Shown here piece after piece: positions 32,166 through 40,928 of a stretch of 64,000 nucleotides of DNA. A program made the position numbers and the translations under genes. The first letter of the stretch is position 1. Each line of letters begins with the position of its first letter. The notes under the pieces were generated by a model. It was not told the origin of the DNA and made no database searches. It was given only the letters and a program-made list of their open reading frames with translations. The stretch is from Bog-532 sp963824545 (lineage in GTDB: Bacteria > Actinomycetota > Actinomycetes > Streptosporangiales > Streptosporangiaceae), in assembly GCA_963824545.1 (NCBI GenBank), contig CAWGPP010000006.1, positions 124,001-188,000 of the forward strand, read 5' to 3'.

Positions 32166-33389
32166 ATGAGCGGGCCCGGGCCTGCCGGAGGCGAGCCGGC
32201 CGACGACACGGGCTGCCCCATCCTGCACGTCGACATGGACGCCTTCTACGCCAGCGTGGAGCTGAGAGAACGGCCCGATCTGGCCGGCCAGCCGGTGATC
32301 GTCGGCTCCCCGAGCGGGCGGAGCGTCGTCCTGTCGGCGTCCTACGAGGCGCGGAAGTTCGGGGTACGTTCCGCGATGCCGTGTGCGTCGGCCCGGCGGC
32401 TGTGCCCGCAGGCGGTCTTCATCCCGCCCCGGCACTCCGTGTACAGCGCGGTCTCCAAGCAGGTCATGGCGGTATTCCGGTCGGTCACCCCACTGGTGGA
32501 GCCGCTCGCCCTCGACGAGGCGTTCCTCGACGTCTCCGGCGCGCAGCGGCTGCTCGGCTCCCCGGCGAGGATCGGCGCCGCGATCCGCCGGCAGGTCGAG
32601 GCCGAGCAGGGGGTGACCTGCTCGGTGGGCATCGCGCCGTGCAAGTTCGTCGCCAAGATCGCCTCCGTGCACTGCAAGCCGGATGGCCTGCTGGTCGTGC
32701 CGCGCGACCGCGTGCTCGGCTTCCTGCACCCGCTGCCCGCCGCGGCGCTGTGGGGGGTGGGCGCGCGCACCGGGGAGGTCCTGGCCCGGCTCGGGCTGCG
32801 CACGGTGGGTGACATTGCTCATGCTCCGCTGGCCACGCTGCAGCAGGCCCTGGGCACGGCGGCCGGCTCCCACCTGGCCGCGCTGGCGTGGGGCCGGGAC
32901 AGCCGCCCGGTCACCCCGCACGCCCCGGACAAGAGCATCGGCGCCGAGGAGACTTTCTCCGCCGACGTCAGCGATCCGGACGTGATCCGCCGTGAGCTGC
33001 TCCGGCTGTCCGAGCGGACCGCCCACAGCCTGCGAGAATCCGGCTGGGTGGCGCGGACGGTGACGGTGAAGCTCCGGCTGGCGAATTTCACGACGATTAC
33101 GCGGTCCCGGACCCTGGCCGAGCCGACCGATCTGGCCCGTAAGATCTACGCCACCGCGTGCGCCCTGCACGAGGGCTCTGGCCTGGACGCGCATGCCCGG
33201 CTGCGGCTGGTGGGCGTCCGGGCGACCGGGCTTGGCCCCGCCTCGTCCGCCGCGACCCAGCTGGCGTTCGGCGACCGGCCGTCCGGCTGGCGGGAGGCGG
33301 AGCGGGCGATGGACCAGATCACGCAGCGGTTCGGCACCGGTGCCGTCCGTCCCGCGGCGCTGGTCACCAAGGACGATGCGGAGCTTTGA
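32166..33389 (+). CDS. dinB: DNA polymerase IV (Y-family)
   Basis: A 407-residue translesion polymerase. Catalytic residues are visible in LHVDMDAFYASVELRERPDL (about 20-39) and LALDEAFLDVSG (about 116-127). SYEARKFGVRSAMP is the finger/steric-gate region. A helix-hairpin-helix thumb (LGLRTVGDIAHAPLATLQ) and a little-finger domain follow. A possible beta-clamp-binding peptide is QLAFG near 367. It starts two bases after the methyltransferase stop. The Gly/Pro-rich N-terminal 15 residues are probably disordered. Confidence 0.95.
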   Translation: MSGPGPAGGEPADDTGCPILHVDMDAFYASVELRERPDLAGQPVIVGSPSGRSVVLSASYEARKFGVRSAMPCASARRLCPQAVFIPPRHSVYSAVSKQVMAVFRSVTPLVEPLALDEAFLDVSGAQRLLGSPARIGAAIRRQVEAEQGVTCSVGIAPCKFVAKIASVHCKPDGLLVVPRDRVLGFLHPLPAAALWGVGARTGEVLARLGLRTVGDIAHAPLATLQQALGTAAGSHLAALAWGRDSRPVTPHAPDKSIGAEETFSADVSDPDVIRRELLRLSERTAHSLRESGWVARTVTVKLRLANFTTITRSRTLAEPTDLARKIYATACALHEGSGLDAHARLRLVGVRATGLGPASSAATQLAFGDRPSGWREAERAMDQITQRFGTGAVRPAALVTKDDAEL

Positions 33390-33413
33390 ACACCAGAGAG
33401 GTTCGTGTGAACA

Positions 33414-33431
33414 ACGCAGGAAAACCTGCGT
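33414..33431. terminator. Hairpin after dinB
   Basis: ACGCAGG (33414-33420) pairs perfectly with CCTGCGT (33425-33431) around an AAAA loop, 25 bases past the dinB stop. No U-run follows. A factor-independent terminator or RNA-stability element is plausible. Confidence 0.45.
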
Positions 33432-33557
33432 GTGCCCGCAGCCCCGGCCACCCTTCCACCGCGCCCGTTCCGGCTCGTATTCTGGAGGTGGGTCGGGGAA
33501 GGCCGGTGGCTGTCACCAAACCCCTGATCCTGCGCGCAAGGTTCCATGGGAGGCGTC

Positions 33558-33977
33558 GTGCCGCTCTCTGAGCATGAGCAGCGTCAGCTCGAGCAGATCG
33601 AGCAGGCGCTATACAGCGAGGATCCGAAGTTTGTGCATGCGGTTCGCTCCAGCGACCCGCGGGTGCACTATAAGCGCCGGGCCTATCAGGCCGCGGCCGG
33701 ATTCGTGCTGGGTGTCGGACTGCTGCTCGGCGGGGTCATATCCCAGTACATCTGGGTGGGCGTCGCGGGCTTCGTGGTCATGCTCGTCTGCTGTATGTGG
33801 TGGCTGACCAGCTGGCGGCACATCAACGCGATGTCGGCCAAAGCGCTCGACCCGTCCCGGGCGAAGGCCTCCTCCCGCCGCCGGCGCCGCCCGCAGAAGA
33901 AATCGGGCGCGGTGCCCAGCCCGGGCATGATGGAACGCCTGGAGGAGCGGTGGCGGCGCCGCCAGGAGGGCGGCTGA
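33558..33977 (+). CDS. DUF3040 membrane protein
   Basis: A 139-residue protein with the DUF3040 opening PLSEHEQRQLEQIEQALYSE, two adjacent transmembrane helices (about 47-66 and 70-90) and a basic cytoplasmic tail rich in Arg/Lys (SSRRRRRPQKK). This family is widespread next to the dcw region in actinobacteria; its function is not known. The GTG at 33558 is chosen because GGGAGG lies five bases upstream and the family begins at this point. Confidence 0.9.
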   Translation: MPLSEHEQRQLEQIEQALYSEDPKFVHAVRSSDPRVHYKRRAYQAAAGFVLGVGLLLGGVISQYIWVGVAGFVVMLVCCMWWLTSWRHINAMSAKALDPSRAKASSRRRRRPQKKSGAVPSPGMMERLEERWRRRQEGG

Positions 33978-34008
33978 CGTCGCGGCCTTTGCGCGCACGG
34001 CCTCTGCC

Positions 34009-34036
34009 TTACCTCTAGCGCGTTACCTCTAGCGCG
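34009..34036. repeat. Perfect 14-bp tandem duplication
   Basis: TTACCTCTAGCGCG occurs twice back to back (34009-34022 and 34023-34036) between the convergent DUF3040 and transglutaminase genes. A diverged roughly 26-bp duplication (GCGGTCCTTGGGCCAGCC / GCGGTCCTCGGACCAGCC) follows and runs to the end of the transglutaminase gene. No hairpin-type terminator was seen here. Confidence 0.8.
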
Positions 34037-34078
34037 GTCCTTGGGCCAGCCTCACGGCCGCGGTCCTCGGACCAGCCC

Positions 34079-36502
34079 CTACGGCGTGCGCGCCTGCGCG
34101 TTCCGTGACCCGGCCGGCCACATGCTGCGGTTCAGCCAGCCGAGGTAGGCGCCGCTTTGGGTGCCTCGCCCGAGCGCGGATGCGGGGAACAGCCGGGCCC
34201 GCCACCGGGTCTGGCGGTCCACCGACGCCGCCAGACCGCGCCGGACCAGGTCCAGGTCGGCGCGCGTGGGCGGGACCGTGCTCGGGGCGCCGGCGTAGCT
34301 GGCGCGCTCTTCCGCGAGGGCTACGCGGCGCAGCGCCGCGGCCGCGCCGGGCTCCAGGACGCACTCCGTCGCGATCCGCTGCGCGGTCGTGCGCGGCGAC
34401 TCGCTGGGCGGCCGCCGGACGCGGTAGTCGGCCAGATCGTCGAGCACCTCGCGCCAGGCCGCGTGCGCGCGGGCGGCGTCACCGGTCCGCCGCAGCCGGC
34501 TCCGCCGCCGCACGGACCGGCTGGCCCACGGCGCGATCGCCGCGGCGGCCGCCACGGCGAGCACCGCGATGCCCACCGGCTCGACCGGGAACCCGCCCCT
34601 GGCGGTGACCGTGGTCGAGCCGGACCCGTCACCGGCCAGCGCGCGGTCGTGCGGGTTGACGCCGGACGAGTTTGACCCGGTGGATCCGGTGGTCCCCTGG
34701 CTGGGCAGCGGGCTGGCGGACTGGCCGGCACCGCCGCCTGGCGCCTGCGGGACGCTGTAGGTGGGCGGGATCGCGGTGCCCTGGCCGCCGCTGCCGGCGG
34801 GCGTGGGCTCGAACCGCAGCCAGCCCGATCCCTGGAAGTACAGCTCCGGCCACGCGTGCGCGTCGCTGGTCCGGACCGCCCAGGTGCCGAAACCCGTCGA
34901 TGTGCCGGACGTGAAGCCCACCGCCACCCGGGAGGGGATACCCAGCAGCCGGGCCAGCACGGCCATCGCGAACGCGAACTGCTGGCAGTAGCCGCGCTTG
35001 CTGACGGTGAGGAAGTGGCTGAGGCCCGATGCGTTCGCCGGCGCGGTGGCGTTCAGGCTGTAGGTGAAGCCGCCCCGCAGGGTGAACCACTGCTGCAGCG
35101 CGACGGCCTTGCCGTACGGGGTGCTCGCGCCGGCGGTAACCGTCCTGGCCAGCGCGGCCAGTGGCCGGAACGCCGCCGGGACGTTCAGGTACTGGTCGGC
35201 GATCGCGGCCAGCGGCGCCGGCGCCTTGTTCAGCTGCGCCGCCGTCGGGGAGATCTCATCGCTGCTCACCGTGTATGACAGGCCGGACAGCGAGGTCCCG
35301 AAGCCGAGCACCATGGCCGTGCCGACGTCCTCCACCCAGTGCCCCGCGACGTTGATCCGGGTGGCCGGGTACGGCACGGGCAGGAAGGTGACCCCCGAGG
35401 TGGAGCTCGCCGTCCCGTTCCGGATGCTGATGTGCGTGGTCACGCCGGAGTGATCCGCTTTGGTCAGGCCTTGCGGGGACGGCAGCTTGCCCGCCGCGGA
35501 GGCGGTCGGCCCCCCGCCGCCGCCCATCGTCCACTGCGTGGTGGACAGGTTGCCCAGCACGTACATCTGCAGGTACTGCGGGACGGGGTCGGTGGTCCGG
35601 TAGGTCAGGACCGTCGACGGCTGGCTTTCCTTCAGGTCCTGGGTCATCGTCGCGAGCGGGTTCGGCACCGCCGCCCCGTTCCCGGTGCCCAGCGCCGTCC
35701 CGGCCGGCCCGAAGATGTTGACGTGCGCGGGGAACATGCGGTTGACGCGGAGACCGGGCACGAAGAGCGGGACGCACAGCGCGACCACGATGGAGGCCAT
35801 CCCGACCCGCCGGCCCGTCATCGTCAGCGACCGGGCCGCGTCCGGTGGCCTGGCCACCCCCGTCGGCTCCAGCGATCCCGCCCGGAAGGAGCCTTCGGTG
35901 CGCCAGAGGCCGACCGTCCGCCCCCACAGCCGGATTCGCTCCCGGCCGTCGGCGGCCAGGATGAGCAGGTATCCAGCCGTGCCCGCGCAGAACACGACCG
36001 TGGTGCCGAACCCGTTGCGGGTGGCCGGCGTCGTCGTGGGCACGATGAACAGGGCCAGCAGCGGCAGGCCGGCCACCGCCGAGCTGCGCAGCCGGACCGC
36101 CAGCGTGTCGGTGGCCAGCGCGGCCAGCGCGATTCCGGCGGTCGACAGCAGCAGCAGGCCCGGCGTCGGCGGGACCGGCGGCGAGAACCGGTCCGCGTCG
36201 GCCATGCCCTGCAGGCCCAGCTGCCACAGGTAGCTCAGCGAGGAGGGCGTGGGCACCACCGCCAGCCACGAGCGCGAGGCCGCGAACACCACGTTCAGGT
36301 AGATCGCCACGGCGGCCAGGCGGACGGCGAGGTCGGCGATGACCGGCAGCGGGCGCCGCTGGGTCGCCAGGCCGATGGCCGCCACCACGGTGATGGCCCC
36401 CAGCCCGGCCCAGAACCACTGCGGGCCGTCGAACAGAACGTAGAGGGAGGTCGACGCGAGGGCCGTGCCCGTGGCCGCGGCCAGCGTCAGCCGGTAGTTC
36501 AT
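34079..36502 (-). CDS. Transglutaminase-like (TgpA-type) membrane protein
   Basis: An 807-residue protein. An N-terminal block of about six transmembrane helices (residues 5-230) is followed by a large extracytoplasmic region with the transglutaminase core: catalytic Cys in RGYCQQFAFAMAVLARLLGI (near 500), His in SDAHAWPELYF, and the third residue in WLRFEPTP as Glu, as usual for this branch. A Ser/Gly-rich linker, one more transmembrane helix near 655 and a cytoplasmic DUF4129-like tail follow. It overlaps the DUF58 gene by four bases (ATGA). The moxR-DUF58-TgpA trio is widespread; a role in extracytoplasmic protein maturation or envelope stress is inferred, not proven. Confidence 0.9.
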   Translation of the reverse strand: MNYRLTLAAATGTALASTSLYVLFDGPQWFWAGLGAITVVAAIGLATQRRPLPVIADLAVRLAAVAIYLNVVFAASRSWLAVVPTPSSLSYLWQLGLQGMADADRFSPPVPPTPGLLLLSTAGIALAALATDTLAVRLRSSAVAGLPLLALFIVPTTTPATRNGFGTTVVFCAGTAGYLLILAADGRERIRLWGRTVGLWRTEGSFRAGSLEPTGVARPPDAARSLTMTGRRVGMASIVVALCVPLFVPGLRVNRMFPAHVNIFGPAGTALGTGNGAAVPNPLATMTQDLKESQPSTVLTYRTTDPVPQYLQMYVLGNLSTTQWTMGGGGGPTASAAGKLPSPQGLTKADHSGVTTHISIRNGTASSTSGVTFLPVPYPATRINVAGHWVEDVGTAMVLGFGTSLSGLSYTVSSDEISPTAAQLNKAPAPLAAIADQYLNVPAAFRPLAALARTVTAGASTPYGKAVALQQWFTLRGGFTYSLNATAPANASGLSHFLTVSKRGYCQQFAFAMAVLARLLGIPSRVAVGFTSGTSTGFGTWAVRTSDAHAWPELYFQGSGWLRFEPTPAGSGGQGTAIPPTYSVPQAPGGGAGQSASPLPSQGTTGSTGSNSSGVNPHDRALAGDGSGSTTVTARGGFPVEPVGIAVLAVAAAAAIAPWASRSVRRRSRLRRTGDAARAHAAWREVLDDLADYRVRRPPSESPRTTAQRIATECVLEPGAAAALRRVALAEERASYAGAPSTVPPTRADLDLVRRGLAASVDRQTRWRARLFPASALGRGTQSGAYLGWLNRSMWPAGSRNAQARTP

Positions 36503-37773
36503 GAGGTGCCCCCCGCCCGCGTCCGTGGCACCGGGGGAGCTTCGGCGCTGACCATGCGGCGGAACAAGCCGGCCCCCGCCGGGCTGTGCAGTTCCCGCCA
36601 CGCGTCGGCCAGCGACGTGCCGGCCGTGACGACTGCGACCCGCCACCCCGCCGCGATGAGGATGTCGGACGCGGGCCGCCCCGCCTCCCCGTCCGGCCCG
36701 CCGAACAGCAGCGCCATGGACGGGGTCGTGCCCTGGTGACACACGGCGAGCAGCCGGGCCTGGGCGGGGGACATGAACCCGCACACCGCGATGACCTGCC
36801 CGCGGCTGCTGGCGCGCAGCGTCGCCACCCCCCGGCCGAGATCGGTGTTGCGGGATGGCTGGATCACGGCCAGCCTTTCCAGCAGCGATTCCGCGGCCGG
36901 CCCGGCGGGCGTGACCTCGCCGGAGTCGGTGACCAGCCGCATCTCGATGCCCTGCCCGGCCAGGTGGGCGCCGATCGAGGCCACCGCGCTGACCGCGGCT
37001 TCGAACGGCGATCCGGGCCCGGAGCCCAGGTACGCTCGCCGCCGGGTGTCGATGAGCAGTAGCGCGCGGTTGTGCCACTGCTGCTCCTCGCGGCGGACCA
37101 TCAGTTCCCCGTACCGCGCGGTGGACCGCCAGTGCACCCGGCGCAGCTCGTCGCCGTCCCGGTAGGCCCGCGGGGCGATGTCGTCCTCGCCGGCCGCCGC
37201 GACGGTGCGCATGCCGCTTTCGCCGTCGCCGAGCCGGCTGCCGGGGATCGCGACCCGGGGCAGCGGCACGATGTCCGGCGTGACCACCAGCGTGCTCTTG
37301 GTCGCGAACGAACGGCCGATCGACACCAGGCCGAACACGTCAGCCACCCGGATCTGCAGCGGGCCGATCGTGTATTTTCCCCGCTTGTCCATCTGGACCT
37401 GGTGGGTCAGGTCGCGGCTGCCGCTGGCCTCGATGGCCCCGAGCACGAAACGGGGCCGCGCGACCCCGGAGTGCTGGCCGAGGTCCTCGGCCAGCAGCAG
37501 CCCGGTGCGGAGCCGGGAGACGTTCGACAGCCGGATGTGCACCTCGGCCGGCTGCCCGGCCGGCACCCGGCGCGGCTGGACCTGGCGGGTGCAGGACAGC
37601 CGGTACCGTGCCCGCGTGGCGACCACCGCGGACAGCAGCGGGAGCATGATCAGCAGGACGCCGATGCGCAGCAGGTCGGCCTCGTCCAGGGCGAAGCCGC
37701 ACACGACCGCCGCGCACCCCACGGCCAGGAACGTTTTGCCCCTGGTGGTCAGCGCGTTGATCAGTGCCCGCAT
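36499..37773 (-). CDS. DUF58 (vWA-like) membrane-anchored protein
   Basis: A 424-residue protein with two N-terminal transmembrane helices (about 10-30 and 34-55), a beta-rich extracytoplasmic stretch, and the DUF58 core DGDELRRVHWRSTARYGELM near 205-225 followed by a von Willebrand A-like fold (RALLLIDTRR). The ATG at 37773 is preferred because AAGGA lies seven bases upstream; an ATG five codons earlier is possible. It is the middle gene of the moxR-DUF58-transglutaminase operon. Confidence 0.9.
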   Translation of the reverse strand: MRALINALTTRGKTFLAVGCAAVVCGFALDEADLLRIGVLLIMLPLLSAVVATRARYRLSCTRQVQPRRVPAGQPAEVHIRLSNVSRLRTGLLLAEDLGQHSGVARPRFVLGAIEASGSRDLTHQVQMDKRGKYTIGPLQIRVADVFGLVSIGRSFATKSTLVVTPDIVPLPRVAIPGSRLGDGESGMRTVAAAGEDDIAPRAYRDGDELRRVHWRSTARYGELMVRREEQQWHNRALLLIDTRRRAYLGSGPGSPFEAAVSAVASIGAHLAGQGIEMRLVTDSGEVTPAGPAAESLLERLAVIQPSRNTDLGRGVATLRASSRGQVIAVCGFMSPAQARLLAVCHQGTTPSMALLFGGPDGEAGRPASDILIAAGWRVAVVTAGTSLADAWRELHSPAGAGLFRRMVSAEAPPVPRTRAGGTS

Positions 37774-37815
37774 GACGGTCCTTCGCATCCTCGCCCGGTC
37801 GCGGCGGCCCGCCGG

Positions 37816-38793
37816 TCAGCGCCGCGTCGGCAGCGGCAGCCGCGCGACGATGCCGGCCAGCACCTGTTCCGGCAGCTGGCCCGCGACGAGGGCCTCGGGG
37901 GTGGGCAGCAGCCGGTGCGCCAGCACCGGGACGGCCAGGGCCTGCACGTCGTCCGGTATCACGTAGTCGCGGCCGTCCAGCGCGGCCCAGGCACGGCTGG
38001 CGCGCAGCAGATGGAGCGTCGCCCGCGGGGACGCCCCCAGCCGCAGGTCCTCGTGCGAGCGGGTGGCGTTGACCAGGGTGATCACGTACTGCTTGAGCAG
38101 GTCGGAGACGATCACGCCGCGGACCGCCGCGGCCAGTTCGCGCACGTCGTTGGCGTGCGCCACGGGCTTGACGTCGTCCAGCGGGGACGCCGACCCATGG
38201 GTATCGATCATCTCCAGTTCCGCGGCCGCGGTCGGGTAGCCGATGGAGATGCGCGCGGTGAAGCGGTCGCGCTGGGCCTCGGGAAGCGGGTAGGTCCCTT
38301 CCATCTCCACCGGGTTCTGCGTGGCGATCACCATGAACGGCGATTCCAGCGGGAAGGTGGTCCCGTCGACCGTGACCTGCCCTTCCTCCATGCTCTCCAG
38401 CAGCGCGGACTGGGTCTTGGGGGAGGCCCGGTTGATCTCGTCGCCGACGACGATGTTGGCGAATATCGGCCCCGGCTTGAACTCGAATTCCCGTCGTTCC
38501 TGGTTGAACGCGCTGACCCCGGTGACGTCGCTCGGCAGCAGGTCGGGGGTGAACTGGATCCGGCGCACCGTGCAGTCGATCGACCGGGCGAGCGCCTTGG
38601 CCAGCATCGTCTTGCCGACCCCGGGAACGTCCTCGATCAGCAGATGCCCGTCGGCGAGCAGCACCGCCAGGGTGAGGCGGACCGCGTTCGCCTTCCCGTC
38701 GATCACCGATTCGACGGCCGCGCTGATTCGGCCGGCGACGTCCACGAGGTCATCGAGCGCGCTGGCTGGGTCGCGCCCCGTCTCCACTACCAC
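37816..38793 (-). CDS. MoxR-family AAA+ ATPase
   Basis: A 325-residue chaperone-type ATPase thought to mature or insert cofactors into vWA-domain partners. Walker A is EDVPGVGKTMLAKALA (near 47-62), Walker B is NIVVGDEINRASPKTQSALL, sensor 1 is MVIATQNPVEMEGTYPLPEA, and the lid domain contains GASPRATLHLLRASRAWA. The GTG at 38793 has a strong GAGGAGG five bases upstream. The frame is open 450 bases further up but those residues are not MoxR-like. It heads the leftward operon and is divergent from mraZ. Confidence 0.93.
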   Translation of the reverse strand: MVVETGRDPASALDDLVDVAGRISAAVESVIDGKANAVRLTLAVLLADGHLLIEDVPGVGKTMLAKALARSIDCTVRRIQFTPDLLPSDVTGVSAFNQERREFEFKPGPIFANIVVGDEINRASPKTQSALLESMEEGQVTVDGTTFPLESPFMVIATQNPVEMEGTYPLPEAQRDRFTARISIGYPTAAAELEMIDTHGSASPLDDVKPVAHANDVRELAAAVRGVIVSDLLKQYVITLVNATRSHEDLRLGASPRATLHLLRASRAWAALDGRDYVIPDDVQALAVPVLAHRLLPTPEALVAGQLPEQVLAGIVARLPLPTRR

Positions 38794-39275
38794 CTGGCCT
38801 CCTCGCTGGCCTGACGCCACACCCGGCCGCCGGCGGCGCAGCATCCCCACACCGTCTGCTGCTTCATAACGACAGTACGTCTTACCTCTACCGATGCGCG
38901 ACGCTTCACCCGGTCCGGTAAGCAGGCTGCTCCGGTCCGGGGAGCAGGCAGTGCTGGCTACCGGAACATGCCCCGGCGCGACCCTTTTATTGCACGATTT
39001 GTCCGGATGCTCCCTTACTACGGGCGGAACCGGCTCCCGGCTTGCCGGTACCCGCATCCGGCCCGGTCCTCCACTTCCCTCCACCGCACGCCGGGGCCGG
39101 GCGTCTTCCGCGCCATTCCGGCGGCTCCGCCCGGCTTCAGCCGCCCCGATGCCCGGCCAGGCCGCGTTCCGCGGTGCGCGGCGGGCGCGTTCCTCGGTAT
39201 CCCCCCCACTTTGCTCCACCGGCTTTGAACTGGGCTTTTGCCGCATGGATAGCGCAAAACACGCGGTGCGGGGCG
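38794..39275. other. Long divergent non-coding region between moxR and mraZ
   Basis: About 480 bases with no credible gene. A hairpin CTGCTCC-GGTCCGG-GGAGCAG (38927-38947) is present, with neighbouring CGGTCCGG duplications (38911 and 38933). The stretch 38960-39030 is less GC-rich and may contain the moxR promoter. The rest is Pro/Arg-type GC-rich sequence without coding character on either strand. Confidence 0.55.
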
Positions 39276-39317
39276 TTGACCGTGGAGGAATGTGGAGTAC
39301 AGTGGGGCGCCATGGGG
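39276..39317 (+). promoter_or_regulatory. mraZ/dcw promoter with four MraZ-type boxes
   Basis: A -35 TTGACC (39276-39281), 16-base spacer and -10 TACAGT (39298-39303) form a good sigma-70-type promoter. Overlapping it are four TGGRG pentamers at exactly 10-base spacing: TGGAG 39283, TGGAG 39293, TGGGG 39303 and TGGGG 39313. MraZ of E. coli binds TGGGN repeats separated by five bases, so this array is very likely the autoregulatory operator for the whole dcw cluster. Boxes one and two lie in the spacer and box three on the -10 end, so binding should repress. Confidence 0.8.
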
Positions 39318-39365
39318 CAGAAATAGCCGTACAGCGTTACTCACGGGACTGGGGAGGTGGGTGTG

Positions 39366-39797
39366 ATGTTCCTCGGCACGCACACGCCCCGGCTCGACGA
39401 GAAGGGCCGGCTGATCCTGCCCGCCAAGTACCGCGACGAGCTTGCCGAGGGTGTCGTGATCACAAAGGGCCAGGAGCGCTGCCTCTACGTCTTCCCGGTC
39501 GCGGAGTTCACCCGCGTGACCGAGGCCATGGGCACCGCGCCGGTCACACCCAAGGGCCTGCGGGACTACAGCCGGGTGCTGTTCGCCAGCGCCTCGGATG
39601 AGGTACCCGACCGGCAGGGCCGCATCACCGTGCCGCCCGCGCTGCGGAGTTACGCCGGGCTCGAGCGGGACTGCGTCGTGATCGGCGCCAACACCCGCAT
39701 GGAGATCTGGGACGCCGGGGCCTGGGAAAGCTACCTGGCCAGCCAGGAAGAAGCCTTCTCTGACGCGTCAGAGGAGGTGCTACCCGGGATCTTGTGA
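39366..39797 (+). CDS. mraZ: Transcriptional regulator MraZ
   Basis: A 143-residue DNA-binding ring protein that controls the dcw cluster. It has two SpoVT/AbrB-type halves: FLGTHTPRLDEKGRLILPAK (2-21) and EVPDRQGRITVPPALRSYAG (about 79-98). The ATG at 39366 has GGGGAGG nine bases upstream; the in-frame GTG at 39357 would overlap that ribosome binding site and is unlikely. Its presumed operator is the four-box array just upstream. Confidence 0.95.
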   Translation: MFLGTHTPRLDEKGRLILPAKYRDELAEGVVITKGQERCLYVFPVAEFTRVTEAMGTAPVTPKGLRDYSRVLFASASDEVPDRQGRITVPPALRSYAGLERDCVVIGANTRMEIWDAGAWESYLASQEEAFSDASEEVLPGIL

Positions 39798-39946
39798 CGC
39801 GGTACCGGGCGCGCGCCCGGTACCTGATGGTCTCCACCCGCGCTGGGCCGTCGGCCGGCTGGCATCACTTCCCCGGTGCCAGGCGCCTGGCGGCCCGCGC
39901 GGCGCGGACACACATACGGCCAGCTAGCGAGAACTTAGGGGGTCTG

Positions 39947-40906
39947 ATGGGCGAGTCATCCGCCGGCCACGTGCCGGTGATGGCCGACGCCGTCGCCACC
40001 CTGCTCGCGCCCGCCCTCGCGGCGGACGGCGCCGTCCTGCTCGACGCGACGCTCGGCCGGGCCGGCCACGCCCGGGCGCTCCTCGCGGCCTACCCCGGCC
40101 TCATCCTGATCGGCGTCGACGCCGACGTGACCGCGATCGAGCGGTCCCGTGCCGTGCTGTCCCGTGACCTGGGCCGGGTAACGCTCGTGCACTCCTTCTA
40201 CGACGAGATCCCGGCCATCGTCGCCGCCGCGGGCCTCGACCACGTGCAGGGCATCCTCTTCGACCTCGGGGTGTCGTCCCCGCAACTGGACGACCCCGAG
40301 CGTGGCTTCGCCTACTCCTACGACGCGCCCCTGGACATGCGGATGGACCAGACCCGCGAGCTCACCGCGGCCGAGATCGTCAACCACTACCCGGCCGGCG
40401 AACTGGCCCGGGTGCTCCGCGACTACGGCGAGGAGCGGTTCGCCCGGCGGATCGCCGACGCGCTGGTCAGGGAGCGGTCCCGGTCGCCGGTGACCTCCAC
40501 CGGCCGGCTGAGCGAGATCGTCAGGGATTCGATACCGGCGGCCGCGCGGCGGACCGGCGGTCATCCCGCCAAGCGGACGTTCCAGGCGTTGCGGATCGAG
40601 GTGAACGGCGAGCTGGCCGTGCTGGGGCGCGCCCTGCCCGCCGCCTTGGACCTGCTGTCGGTGGGCGGGCGGATCGTCGTCCTTGCCTACCACTCACTGG
40701 AGGACCGCGCGGTCAAGCGCGCGCTCACCGCGGCCGCCGCCGACACCACGCCGCCCGGCCTGCCGGTGCCGCTGCCCGGGAGCGGGCCGCGGTTCCGCCT
40801 GCTGACCCGGGGCGCGCTGCGGCCGTCCGCGGAAGAAGTCGCCGCCAACCCTCGTGCGGCATCGGCGCGGCTGCGGGCCGCGGAACGGATACGGAAGGCG
40901 GCGTGA
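39947..40906 (+). CDS. rsmH: 16S rRNA (cytosine1402-N4)-methyltransferase RsmH
   Basis: A 319-residue SAM-dependent methyltransferase modifying the ribosomal P-site. Start GHVPVMADAVATLLAPAL, motif I LLDATLGRAGHARALLAAYP (about 33-52), GILFDLGVSSPQLDDPERGF and the C-terminal AYHSLEDRAVKR are all family signatures. The ATG at 39947 has TAGGGGG upstream. The frame is open from mraZ, but the preceding 51 codons are not conserved. It lies 149 bases downstream of mraZ. Confidence 0.96.
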   Translation: MGESSAGHVPVMADAVATLLAPALAADGAVLLDATLGRAGHARALLAAYPGLILIGVDADVTAIERSRAVLSRDLGRVTLVHSFYDEIPAIVAAAGLDHVQGILFDLGVSSPQLDDPERGFAYSYDAPLDMRMDQTRELTAAEIVNHYPAGELARVLRDYGEERFARRIADALVRERSRSPVTSTGRLSEIVRDSIPAAARRTGGHPAKRTFQALRIEVNGELAVLGRALPAALDLLSVGGRIVVLAYHSLEDRAVKRALTAAAADTTPPGLPVPLPGSGPRFRLLTRGALRPSAEEVAANPRAASARLRAAERIRKAA

Positions 40907-40928
40907 CGGGCATGAAGGGGCGGACGAC

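Noticed and set aside
34105..36739. Several long rightward frames opposite the transglutaminase and DUF58 genes
   Set aside because: Antisense Arg/Pro-rich shadows of well-supported leftward genes joined by an ATGA overlap.
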